DNA from: Stenotrophomonas_A sp002429615 | Lineage (GTDB): Bacteria > Pseudomonadota > Gammaproteobacteria > Xanthomonadales > Xanthomonadaceae | Length of the DNA stretch: 11,521 nucleotides | Reading direction: 5' to 3' | NCBI GenBank assembly: GCA_031987425.1 | Contig: DALZZL010000113.1 | Location: 1-11,521, forward strand | Part shown: piece by piece, positions 1 to 6,418 of the stretch | How positions within the stretch are numbered: the first letter of the stretch is position 1 | Layout: every line of letters begins with the position of its first letter | Program-made: the position numbers and the translations under genes | Notes under the pieces: generated by a model | What the model saw: the letters and a program-made list of their open reading frames with translations, nothing else | What the model was told of the DNA's origin: nothing | Database searches by the model: none

Positions 1-1194
1 GCCGCCCAGCGCGCCGAGGCGCTGCAGCAGCTCGCGTGCGGCGGCCAGTGCGCCGGGGGGCGGGGCATCGACGAAGCGCAGTGCATCCGAGCCCCAGGCC
101 GCCAGTTCCAGGGCCAGCGACGCCAGCTCCACCTGCCCGATCTCCGCGCGTCGCTGCGCCTCCAGCCGTTGCGACTGCGGCCACAGCCGGTAGGCCCAGC
201 CGGCAGCGACACGCCCCGCGCGTCCGGCGCGCTGGTCCGCCGATGCCTGCGAGACGGCACCGGTCTCCAGCCGCGAGAAGCCGCTGTTCGGATCGTAGGC
301 CGGCTCGCGCGCCAGCCCCGCATCGACCACCACGCGCACGCCGGGCAGCGTCACCGAGGATTCGGCCACGTTGGTGGCCAGCACCACGCGGCGATGTCCT
401 TCCGGATCGGGCTGCAGCACCCGCGTCTGCTGCTCCACCGGCAGCTCGCCATGCAGCGGCAGGACCTGCACCGCCGGGTCGAGCACGCTCTCCAATGCCG
501 TCTGCACCCGGGCGATCTCGCGTTGGCCTGGCAGGAACACCAGCACGTCGCCGGGATGCTGCGCCAGCGCATGCTCCACGGCACGTCGCGCCTGCGGTTC
601 GAGCGCTTCGTCGCGGCGCGGCGGGAAATGCGCGATCTCCACCGGGAAACCGCGTCCTTCGCTGCTGAGGCGTGGCGCATCGAGCAGGCGCGCGAGGCGC
701 TCGCCGTCCAGCGTCGCCGACATCACCACGATGCGCAGGTCCTCGCGCAGCTGCGACTGCACGTCCAGCGCCAGCGCCAGGCCAAGATCACCGGCGAGGT
801 GGCGCTCGTGGAATTCGTCGAACAGGATCGCGCCGACGCCTTCCAGCAGCGGGTCATCCTGGATCATGCGGGTCAGGATGCCCTCGGTCACGACCTCGAT
901 ACGGGTGCGCGCACTGGTCCGGTTCTCGAAGCGGATGCGATAGCCGACCGTGCCACCGACGTCCTCGCCCAGCTGGCGAGCCATGAAGGTGGCGGCGCTG
1001 CGCGCGGCGACCCGGCGCGGCTCCAGCATCACGATGCGGCGCCCGTCCAGCCACGGCGCGTCGAGCAGCGCCAGCGGCACCTGGGTGGTCTTGCCGGCGC
1101 CGGGCGGCGCTTCCAGCACCAGCCGTGGGTGCCGCAGCAGGCTGTCGCGGATCGGCGCCAGCAGCGGGGAGATCGGGAAATCGGGGGTTGCCAT
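1..1194 (-). CDS. hrpB: ATP-dependent helicase HrpB, N-terminal part (cut by left edge)
   Basis: This frame is open from ATG at 1194 to the window edge with no stop or frameshift, giving 398 codons; the family is usually about 800-850 residues, so the C-terminal half lies outside. Visible DEAH/RHA-type helicase motifs are Walker A GAGKT at residues 32-36, an LEPRR motif near 57-61, TEGILTRM near 103-110, motif II DEFHER at 126-131, motif III SAT at 159-161, and motif VI QRAGRAGR at 321-328. The DEFH form (not DEAH) and the short N-terminus before Walker A separate HrpB from HrpA. The cellular role of HrpB is poorly defined; it is thought to be an RNA-stimulated NTPase/helicase and is unrelated to the type III secretion regulator of the same name. 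No Shine-Dalgarno site precedes the ATG. A TATCCT box seven bases upstream hints at a leaderless transcript. It is divergent from tatD. Confidence 0.88.
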   Translation of the reverse strand, partial: MATPDFPISPLLAPIRDSLLRHPRLVLEAPPGAGKTTQVPLALLDAPWLDGRRIVMLEPRRVAARSAATFMARQLGEDVGGTVGYRIRFENRTSARTRIEVVTEGILTRMIQDDPLLEGVGAILFDEFHERHLAGDLGLALALDVQSQLREDLRIVVMSATLDGERLARLLDAPRLSSEGRGFPVEIAHFPPRRDEALEPQARRAVEHALAQHPGDVLVFLPGQREIARVQTALESVLDPAVQVLPLHGELPVEQQTRVLQPDPEGHRRVVLATNVAESSVTLPGVRVVVDAGLAREPAYDPNSGFSRLETGAVSQASADQRAGRAGRVAAGWAYRLWPQSQRLEAQRRAEIGQVELASLALELAAWGSDALRFVDAPPPGALAAARELLQRLGALGG

Positions 1195-1201
1195 CGTGAC
1201 A

Positions 1202-1207
1202 AGGATA
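1202..1207 (-). promoter_or_regulatory. Candidate -10 box for hrpB (leaderless type)
   Basis: TATCCT read on the minus strand matches TATAAT at four of six positions and ends seven bases before the hrpB ATG, which would place the transcript start at or next to the start codon. No convincing -35 box is seen. This is a weak call made by eye. Confidence 0.22.
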
Positions 1208-1221
1208 AAGCCCGCGCCCGC

Positions 1222-1227
1222 TACAAT
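1222..1227 (+). promoter_or_regulatory. Candidate -10 box for tatD
   Basis: TACAAT (five of six to TATAAT) lies 28 bases before the tatD ATG. The best -35-like hexamer, GTGACA at 1196-1201, is 20 bp away, longer than the ideal 17, so the promoter may be weak or need help. The 61-bp divergent gap must drive both hrpB and tatD. Confidence 0.4.
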
Positions 1228-1255
1228 GCCGCGCTTTCGGATTCCGCTCCTGCCC

Positions 1256-2062
1256 ATGCAACTGATCGACATTGGCGCCAACCTGACCCACGACTCGTTC
1301 GACCGCGACCGCGACGCCGTCCTGCAGCGCGCCCGCGAGGCGGGCGTCACCGCGATGGTGGTGACCGGTGCCAGCCGCGAGCACTCGCCGCTGGCGCTGG
1401 AACTGGCGCAGCGCCATCCGGGCTTCCTGTATGCCACCGCCGGCGTGCATCCGCACCACGCGGTGGAATACACCGAGGAGTGCGATGCCGAGATGCGCGC
1501 GCTGCTGGCGCATCCGGAGGTCGTGGCGGTGGGCGAATGCGGGCTGGACTACTTCCGCGATTTCTCGCCGCGCCCGGCGCAGCGTCGTGCGTTCGAGCGC
1601 CAGCTGCAGATCGCCGCCGACCTGGCCGATGCCGGCAACCCGAAGCCGCTGTTCCTCCACCAGCGCGACGCGCATGCCGATTTCCTGGCGGTGATGAAGC
1701 AGTTCGAAGGCCGCATCGGCGCGGCGGTGGTGCACTGCTTCACCGGCACGCGCGAGGAGATGTTCGATTACCTCGACCGCGACTGGTACATCGGCATCAC
1801 CGGCTGGCTGTGCGACGAGCGCCGTGGCGCGCATCTGCGCGAGCTGGTGAAGCACATCCCCGCCGAGCGGCTGATGATCGAGACCGACGCGCCGTACCTG
1901 CTGCCGCGTACGCTCAAGCCGATGCCCAAGGATCGGCGCAACGAGCCGATGTTCCTGGCGCATATCGTCGAGGAACTGGCGCGCGACCGCGGTGAGGACG
2001 TGGCCACCAGCGCGGCGATCACCACCGCCGCCGCGCGCGCCTTCTTCCGCCTGCCGGGCTGA
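1256..2062 (+). CDS. tatD: TatD metal-dependent 3'-5' exonuclease
   Basis: The product is 268 residues, the usual TatD length, and closely follows E. coli TatD. It opens DIGANLT (residues 5-11), lacking the HxH motif that other TatD-family hydrolases such as YcfH and YjjV carry at this point. AGVHPH is at 62-67, VGECGLD at 92-98, HCFTGTREEM at 160-169, a GITGW(L)CDERRG block at 180-191, and IETDAPYLLPR from 208. Likely metal and catalytic residues are E94, H135, H160 and D211. TatD is a cytoplasmic Mg-dependent DNase linked to repair of oxidative damage and to DNA fragmentation; despite its name it is not needed for Tat export. Here it stands alone, away from tatABC. The ATG at 1256 fits the family N-terminus, with no clear Shine-Dalgarno. 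It is convergent with the VOC gene that follows. Confidence 0.93.
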   Translation: MQLIDIGANLTHDSFDRDRDAVLQRAREAGVTAMVVTGASREHSPLALELAQRHPGFLYATAGVHPHHAVEYTEECDAEMRALLAHPEVVAVGECGLDYFRDFSPRPAQRRAFERQLQIAADLADAGNPKPLFLHQRDAHADFLAVMKQFEGRIGAAVVHCFTGTREEMFDYLDRDWYIGITGWLCDERRGAHLRELVKHIPAERLMIETDAPYLLPRTLKPMPKDRRNEPMFLAHIVEELARDRGEDVATSAAITTAAARAFFRLPG

Positions 2063-2068
2063 GCCGCG

Positions 2069-2084
2069 CGCCGCTCAGGCGGCG
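2069..2084. terminator. GC-rich stem-loop between convergent tatD and VOC genes
   Basis: CGCCGC and GCGGCG form a perfect six-pair stem around the loop TCAG. The loop contains the stop codon of the minus-strand VOC gene, and the stem begins seven bases after the tatD stop. There is no T-run, so it may act as a bidirectional weak terminator or only as an mRNA-end stabiliser. Confidence 0.35.
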
Positions 2085-2746
2085 ACCAGCTCCCAGCCTT
2101 CCGCATCGCGCAGCCGCAGGCCCGGCTGGCGCGCGCTCACCGTCAGCCGCAGGCCGCGTGCCCACGGCAGCTGCCGGCGCTCGGGAAACCAGCGGCGTTG
2201 GCGCTCGACCACGATCAGCAGACCCTGGTGGTCGCCCAGCGGTGCGAAGTCCGTCGAGGCTTCGCCGCCGAGCGGGCGGGCATCGAAATGGTTGGCGAGG
2301 CTGCGCATCACCGCGGCCACGTCCGCGCTCGGCAGGCCGACTTCGCTCAGGCACTGGATCTCCGCGCCGCTGAAGGGGCCGCCGCGCGGTGATGCGTCGT
2401 CGAGCGCGCGGCGGCCGATCAGTTCCAGCACCGCGCCGTCGGGCCCGGCGAAGTACACCGATTCGGATTGCCACGCGCCGTCCAGCCGGAAGCGCGCCTC
2501 GCCGAGCGGATCGCGCAGCAGCGGCGCGCGCGCGGACAGCCATTCCACCGCCGCGCCGAAGCGCGCATGCGGCACGTTGAACGCCAGGTGCAGGCAGCCG
2601 ACCGCGCCGCTGGCCGGTACCAGTTCGATCTCGCTCCAGCCGGCGCGCACGCGCGTGCCTTGCAGCGGCAGCTCCAGCACGTCGCGGTAGAAGGCCGCGC
2701 TGGCGGCCGGGTCCAGGGAAGGCAACAGCAGGTGCAGCAGGCGCAT
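2075..2746 (-). CDS. VOC superfamily (glyoxalase / dioxygenase fold) protein under a SoxR/MerR-like promoter
   Basis: This 223-residue protein has two VOC-type halves. The first has MRLLHLLLPSLD with His5 in the usual metal position, AAFYRDVLELPL near residues 17-28, and a closing GPDGAVLELI at 101-110 with Glu108. The second half carries a GDHQGLLIVVERQRRWFP segment typical of two-module VOC proteins. Such proteins bind a divalent metal and act as glyoxalases, ring-cleaving dioxygenases or drug-binding resistance proteins; the substrate cannot be told here. An in-frame ATG at 2776 would add ten residues, but it lies inside the predicted -10 box, so the ATG at 2746 is preferred; it also fits the family N-terminus. 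The gene follows the LysR gene on the same strand but probably has its own inducible promoter. Confidence 0.82.
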   Translation of the reverse strand: MRLLHLLLPSLDPAASAAFYRDVLELPLQGTRVRAGWSEIELVPASGAVGCLHLAFNVPHARFGAAVEWLSARAPLLRDPLGEARFRLDGAWQSESVYFAGPDGAVLELIGRRALDDASPRGGPFSGAEIQCLSEVGLPSADVAAVMRSLANHFDARPLGGEASTDFAPLGDHQGLLIVVERQRRWFPERRQLPWARGLRLTVSARQPGLRLRDAEGWELVAA

Positions 2747-2774
2747 GGCGGTGTCCGGACGAAACGAGGACGCC

Positions 2775-2805
2775 ATTGGACGGCCTCAACCGAAGTTGAG
2801 GTCAA
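2775..2805 (-). promoter_or_regulatory. SoxR/MerR-type promoter: 19-bp spacer with 18-bp dyad
   Basis: On the minus strand the -35 box TTGACC (2805-2800) and the -10 box TCCAAT (2780-2775) are 19 bp apart, two more than the optimum for sigma-70. The perfect-arm dyad CCTCAACTTCGGTTGAGG (2801-2784; arms of 7, centre TTCG) begins in the last two bases of the -35 box and runs through most of the spacer. This is the layout of MerR-family promoters, where the activator untwists an over-long spacer. The outer arms CCTCAA/TTGAGG match the classic SoxR box. The -35 box contains the LysR stop codon (TGA, 2804-2802). No soxR or merR gene is in the window, so the regulator would act in trans. As RNA the dyad could also form a UUCG-tetraloop hairpin at the 3' end of the LysR message. 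Confidence 0.68.
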
Positions 2806-3704
2806 GGCACCTGCGGCGTGGCGTGCGCCAGCTCCCAGAGATGGCGCACCACCGGCGTGTTCGCGCGCGTGGCGGGATGGGTGGCCAGGGCCAGGCGCGC
2901 CAGTGGCACGCGGCCTTCGATGGGCAGGTAGCGCACGCCGGGCAGCTGCATCTGCGCGGTGGAGGCAGGCACCACCGAGACGCCGAGTTCGGCGGCGACG
3001 AGATTGACGATCGACGACATCTGCGGCGCCTCCTGGGTGATCTGCAGGCTGAAACCCGATTCGCGACACACCGAGAGGATCTCGTCGTACAGGCTGCTGC
3101 CGAAGCTGCGCGGGAACAGGATGAAAGGCTCGCCGGCGAGCGCGCGCAGCGGGGCGCGTTCGCGCTGCGCCAGCGGATGCGCGGCGGGCACGGCGATGAG
3201 CATGGGCTCGTCCGGGAAACGCATCAGGTCCAGCCCGGCCGGCAGCGCGGACGGCGTGTAGCGGATGAACGCCGCATCGAGCCGGCCGTTGCGCAGCGCA
3301 TCCAGCAGCCCGGCGGTGTTGGTTTCCTCCAGCACCAGCTGCACCTGCGGCCATTGCCGGCGGAAATCGCGGATCAGGCGCGGCACGCGCGGGTTGAACG
3401 CGGCCGAGGCGGTGAAACCCAATCGCAGCCGGCCGGCCTCGCCACGGGCGATGCGGCGCGCGGTGTCGGCGGCGCGTTCCACGTCGGCCAGCACGCGGCG
3501 CACCTCGACCAGGAAGGCCTCGCCGGCTTCGGTCAGTTCAGCGCCGGCATGGGTTCGCCGGAACAGCGGCGTGCCCAGTTCGCGCTCCAGCGCCTGGATC
3601 TGCTGGCTCAGCGGTGGCTGGCCGATCCCCAGCCGGGCCGCGGCCCGGGTGAAGTTCGCCTCCTCGGCGACGGCCAGGAAATAGCGCAGGTGGCGCAGTT
3701 CCAT
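2802..3704 (-). CDS. LysR-type transcriptional regulator (YnfL-like), divergent from MFS gene
   Basis: The product is 300 residues, standard for the family. The N-terminus MELRHLRYFLAVAEEANF leads into a winged helix-turn-helix around residues 15-45 (TRAAARLGIGQPPLSQQIQ, then LERELGTPLFRR). The effector-binding half follows from about residue 90 (GRLRLGFTASAAF), with GVSVVPAS near the end. The whole pattern resembles E. coli YnfL, which is also divergent from an MFS gene (ynfM). It probably controls the MFS/VOC transcript and itself in response to an unknown small molecule. Alternative starts are ATG 3707 and GTG 3713; the ATG at 3704 matches the conserved MELRHLRYF start. No good Shine-Dalgarno is seen. 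Its stop codon overlaps the promoter of the next minus-strand gene. Confidence 0.9.
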   Translation of the reverse strand: MELRHLRYFLAVAEEANFTRAAARLGIGQPPLSQQIQALERELGTPLFRRTHAGAELTEAGEAFLVEVRRVLADVERAADTARRIARGEAGRLRLGFTASAAFNPRVPRLIRDFRRQWPQVQLVLEETNTAGLLDALRNGRLDAAFIRYTPSALPAGLDLMRFPDEPMLIAVPAAHPLAQRERAPLRALAGEPFILFPRSFGSSLYDEILSVCRESGFSLQITQEAPQMSSIVNLVAAELGVSVVPASTAQMQLPGVRYLPIEGRVPLARLALATHPATRANTPVVRHLWELAHATPQVP

Positions 3705-3721
3705 CATATGCACCAGATATG
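3705..3721. promoter_or_regulatory. Candidate LysR-type operator (T-N11-A dyad)
   Basis: CATAT-N7-ATATG is a perfect five-base inverted repeat containing the T-N11-A pattern (T at 3707, A at 3719) of LysR-type binding sites. It touches the lysR start codon. Its centre is about 65 bp before the transcript start predicted from the MFS -10 box, the usual place for a LysR recognition site. A second CATCATAT copy at 3733-3740 repeats the one at 3702-3709 with a 31-bp offset, about three helical turns. Confidence 0.42.
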
Positions 3722-3733
3722 GAGACCGCCTGC

Positions 3734-3739
3734 ATCATA
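3734..3739 (-). promoter_or_regulatory. Candidate -10 box of the LysR gene
   Basis: TATGAT on the minus strand (five of six to consensus) would start transcription near 3727, putting the T-N11-A dyad just downstream of the start, as expected for self-repression. The -35 region is a poor match. Confidence 0.3.
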
Positions 3740-3741
3740 TA

Positions 3742-3771
3742 TTGGACAGGGGGTCGGGCGGGGCGAACAAT
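3742..3771 (+). promoter_or_regulatory. Candidate weak promoter of the MFS/VOC transcript
   Basis: A poor -35 match TTGGAC (3742-3747) and a -10 match AACAAT (3766-3771, four of six) are 18 bp apart, 27 bases before the GTG start. Weak hexamers fit a promoter that needs an activator. Confidence 0.28.
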
Positions 3772-3798
3772 GGCGCCACTCCACCGATCCGCGCTGTC

Positions 3799-5070
3799 GT
3801 GAACACCTCCGCTCCCGCCGTGGCCCGCCCCGGCGACCTCCCCACCGCCACCCTGCTGCGCATCCGCATCGCGCTGTTCCTGGCTGGTTTCGCGACCTTC
3901 TCGCTGCTGTACAGCGTGCAGCCGCTGCTGCCCGAATTCGCGCGCACCTTCCATGTGGGCGCGGCGGCCAGCTCGCTGCCACTGTCGCTGGCGACCGGTG
4001 CGCTGGCGATCGCGATCTTCTGCGCGGGCGCGGTCTCGGAGAACCTCGGCCGGCGCGGCCTGATGTTCTGTTCGATCGCGCTGGCCGCGGTGCTCAACAT
4101 CGTTGCTGCCTGGCTGCCGCATTGGGGCTCGCTGGTGGCGGTGCGCACGCTCTCCGGGCTGGCGCTGGGCGGCGTGCCGGCGGTGGCGATGGTGTACCTG
4201 GCCGAAGAGCTGCCGGCCACCCGGCTGGGCGCGGCCACCGGCCTGTATGTCGCCGGCAACGCCTTCGGCGGCATGACCGGGCGCATCGCCATGAGCGTGC
4301 TCACCGACCACTTCGGCTGGCGCACCGCGCTGACCGCGCTGAGCGTGGTCGACCTGCTGTGCGCGGTCGGCTTCGTGCTGCTGCTGCCGCCCTCGCGCAA
4401 CTTCCTGCGCCGCCATGGCGTCAACCTCGGCTTCCACCTGCGCGCCTGGGGCGGGCACCTGCGCGACCGCCACCTGCCGTGGCTGTTCTCGCTGCCGTTC
4501 CTGCTGATGGGCTGCTTCGTGAGCGTCTACAACTACGCCGGCTTCCGCCTCGGCGGCCCGGAGTTCGGGCTGAGCCAGAGCCAGATCGGCCTGATCTTCG
4601 GCGCGTATGTGTTCGGCATCGTCAGTTCTTCCATCGCCGGTTCGGCCTCGGACCGCTTCGGTCGCGGCCCGGTGGTGCAGGCCGGCGTGGTGTGCGCCAT
4701 CGCCGGCGTGCTGCTGACGCTGGCGCATGTGCTGGCGCTGGTGATCCTCGGCGTGGTGGTGCTCACCATCGGCTTCTTCATCGCGCACTCGGCGGCCAGT
4801 GCCTGGGTGGGCCGCCTGGGCGGCGAACATCGCAGCCATGCGGCCTCGCTGTACCTGCTGGCGTACTACGTCGGCGCGAGCCTGATCGGTTCGGTGAGCG
4901 GCAGCTTCTGGCAGTGGGGCGGCTGGAACGCGCTGGCTGCGTTCTGCCTGGCGCTGCTGCTGGTGGCGCAGTTCGCCGCGCATGTCCTGCGTCGCGGTGC
5001 GCGCGACGCACTGCCCGCGCCGGCCCGCCACGACGTGCGTGCGGGCGCCACGTCCACCCGCGGGGCCTGA
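3799..5070 (+). CDS. MFS transporter, 12-TM exporter type (YnfM-like)
   Basis: The product is 423 residues from a GTG start, with about twelve hydrophobic segments. TM1 is around residues 17-38 (IRIALFLAGFATFSLLYSVQPLLP). The MFS loop 2-3 signature appears as SENLGRRG (80-87) and its half-repeat as SDRFGRGP (284-291). A PxxYLAEELP-like stretch follows TM4. The protein resembles inner-membrane proton-driven exporters of the YnfM group; substrate unknown. The GTG at 3799 is chosen because no ATG exists nearby and the residues before it are not protein-like; a TTG at 3742 would overlap the predicted promoter. No Shine-Dalgarno is visible. The divergent LysR gene is the likely regulator, and the VOC gene two bases downstream is almost surely on the same message. 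Confidence 0.88.
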   Translation: MNTSAPAVARPGDLPTATLLRIRIALFLAGFATFSLLYSVQPLLPEFARTFHVGAAASSLPLSLATGALAIAIFCAGAVSENLGRRGLMFCSIALAAVLNIVAAWLPHWGSLVAVRTLSGLALGGVPAVAMVYLAEELPATRLGAATGLYVAGNAFGGMTGRIAMSVLTDHFGWRTALTALSVVDLLCAVGFVLLLPPSRNFLRRHGVNLGFHLRAWGGHLRDRHLPWLFSLPFLLMGCFVSVYNYAGFRLGGPEFGLSQSQIGLIFGAYVFGIVSSSIAGSASDRFGRGPVVQAGVVCAIAGVLLTLAHVLALVILGVVVLTIGFFIAHSAASAWVGRLGGEHRSHAASLYLLAYYVGASLIGSVSGSFWQWGGWNALAAFCLALLLVAQFAAHVLRRGARDALPAPARHDVRAGATSTRGA

Positions 5071-5072
5071 GC

Positions 5073-5453
5073 ATGCGCATCGACCGCCTGGACCACCTGG
5101 TGCTCACCGTCGCCGATGTGCAGGCCACCTGCGACTTCTACCAGCGCGTGCTGGGCATGGAGGTCGTCACCTTCGGCGAAGGGCGCAAGGCGCTGGCGTT
5201 CGGCTGGCAGAAGATCAACCTGCACGCGGCGGGTCGCGAATTCGAACCCAAGGCGCGGCAGCCCACGCCGGGCTCGGCGGATCTGTGCCTGGTCACCGGC
5301 ATGCCCCTGGCGCAGGCGCAGGCGGAAATCGAGGCCTGCGGCGTGGTCATCGAGGAAGGCCCGGTGCCGCGTACCGGCGCGCGCGGGCAGATCCTGTCGA
5401 TCTACTTCCGCGACCCCGACGGCAACCTGATCGAAGTCAGCAACTACGTCTGA
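5073..5453 (+). CDS. Small VOC-family protein, GLOD5-like
   Basis: This 126-residue, single-module VOC protein closely follows the glyoxalase domain-containing protein 5 (GLOD5) group, including bacterial 'VOC family virulence protein' members. Features are RLDHLVLTVADV (5-16), FYQRVLGMEVVTFGEGRKAL (22-41), INLHAAGREFEPKA (48-61), EEGPVPRTGARG, and the closing YFRDPDGNLIEVSNY. Likely metal ligands are H8, H51 and E121. The reaction of this group is not established; a glyoxalase-like or small-molecule-binding role is a guess. The start ATG lies two bases after the MFS stop, so translation is probably coupled and the two act together, perhaps in handling a toxic aldehyde or antibiotic-like compound. 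Confidence 0.9.
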   Translation: MRIDRLDHLVLTVADVQATCDFYQRVLGMEVVTFGEGRKALAFGWQKINLHAAGREFEPKARQPTPGSADLCLVTGMPLAQAQAEIEACGVVIEEGPVPRTGARGQILSIYFRDPDGNLIEVSNYV

Positions 5454-5464
5454 GCCGTGCTTGT

Positions 5465-5481
5465 GCCGGCGCGGTGCCGGC
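5465..5481 (+). other. Stem-loop between VOC and sirtuin genes
   Basis: GCCGGC occurs twice, separated by GCGGT; since the hexamer is its own reverse complement the two copies can pair in a six-base stem. It lies 12 bases after the VOC stop and 15 before the sirtuin ATG and has no T-run. It could partly terminate or protect the upstream message, or be chance in GC-rich DNA. Confidence 0.28.
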
Positions 5482-5495
5482 CTCATCTGCAGGGC

Positions 5496-6329
<834 letters not shown>

Positions 6330-6334
6330 TCCAG

Positions 6335-6356
6335 CCGCGCGGTTGATCGCGCGCGG
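6335..6356 (+). terminator. Stem-loop after the sirtuin gene
   Basis: CCGCGCG (6335-6341) and CGCGCGG (6350-6356) make a seven-pair GC stem starting five bases after the sirtuin stop, without a T-run. A weak terminator is possible; it overlaps the candidate promoter of the next gene. Confidence 0.3.
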
Positions 6357-6371
6357 CGGCGGCGCTGCAAT
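6343..6371 (+). promoter_or_regulatory. Candidate promoter of the XenA-like gene
   Basis: The -35 match TTGATC (6343-6348) and the -10 match TGCAAT (6366-6371) are separated by exactly 17 bp. Each matches consensus at four of six positions. A start near 6378 gives a leader of about 40 bases. Confidence 0.4.
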
Positions 6372-6380
6372 GGCGCATTG
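6368..6380. promoter_or_regulatory. Perfect dyad overlapping the -10 box (possible operator)
   Basis: CAATG-GCG-CATTG is a perfect inverted repeat that overlaps the candidate -10 box and start point, where a repressor would act. Five-base arms are short, so chance is possible. The regulator is unknown. Confidence 0.3.
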
Positions 6381-6383
6381 GCC

Positions 6384-6400
6384 GCCACCCCCACGGTGGC
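6384..6400 (+). other. Leader hairpin before the XenA-like gene
   Basis: GCCACC-N5-GGTGGC forms a perfect six-pair stem in the predicted leader, ending seven bases before the Shine-Dalgarno. It leaves the ribosome site free. It may stabilise the message or be incidental. Confidence 0.25.
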
Positions 6401-6407
6401 CCGCATC

Positions 6408-6411
6408 GGAG
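6408..6411 (+). promoter_or_regulatory. Shine-Dalgarno GGAG that fixes a TTG start
   Basis: GGAG lies seven bases before TTG 6419. Its spacing, together with the family N-terminus SALF, supports TTG over any later ATG. Confidence 0.7.
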
Positions 6412-6418
6412 TAACCGT

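Noticed and set aside
1..1194. Possible frameshift in hrpB, because other frames also stay open here.
   Set aside because: Reading from ATG 1194 codon by codon gives an unbroken helicase sequence with all expected motifs up to the edge.
169..1995. A 608-codon plus-strand frame across the hrpB/tatD region.
   Set aside because: It spans antisense hrpB and an off-frame of tatD, both of which have strong family signatures.
1256..2062. Link of tatD to a Tat export operon.
   Set aside because: No tatA, tatB or tatC is present; TatD is a nuclease and often lies apart.
2747..2776. Earlier ATG at 2776 for the VOC gene, adding ten residues.
   Set aside because: The ATG is made by the last bases of the predicted -10 box, so it would not be transcribed from that promoter; the added residues are not family-like.
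3742..3798. TTG at 3742 as start of the MFS protein.
   Set aside because: It lies in the predicted promoter, has no ribosome site, and encodes a Gly/Asn-rich stretch not expected in the family.
3538..5031. A 497-codon minus-strand frame with many Gln, Arg, His and Ala residues.
   Set aside because: It is antisense to the well-supported MFS gene and overlaps the LysR gene; no motif is seen.
2745..5453. A 902-codon plus-strand open frame ending in the GLOD5-like protein, suggesting a giant fusion.
   Set aside because: Only the last 126 residues resemble a protein. The earlier part is opposite the LysR gene and out of frame with the MFS gene; the true start is ATG 5073.
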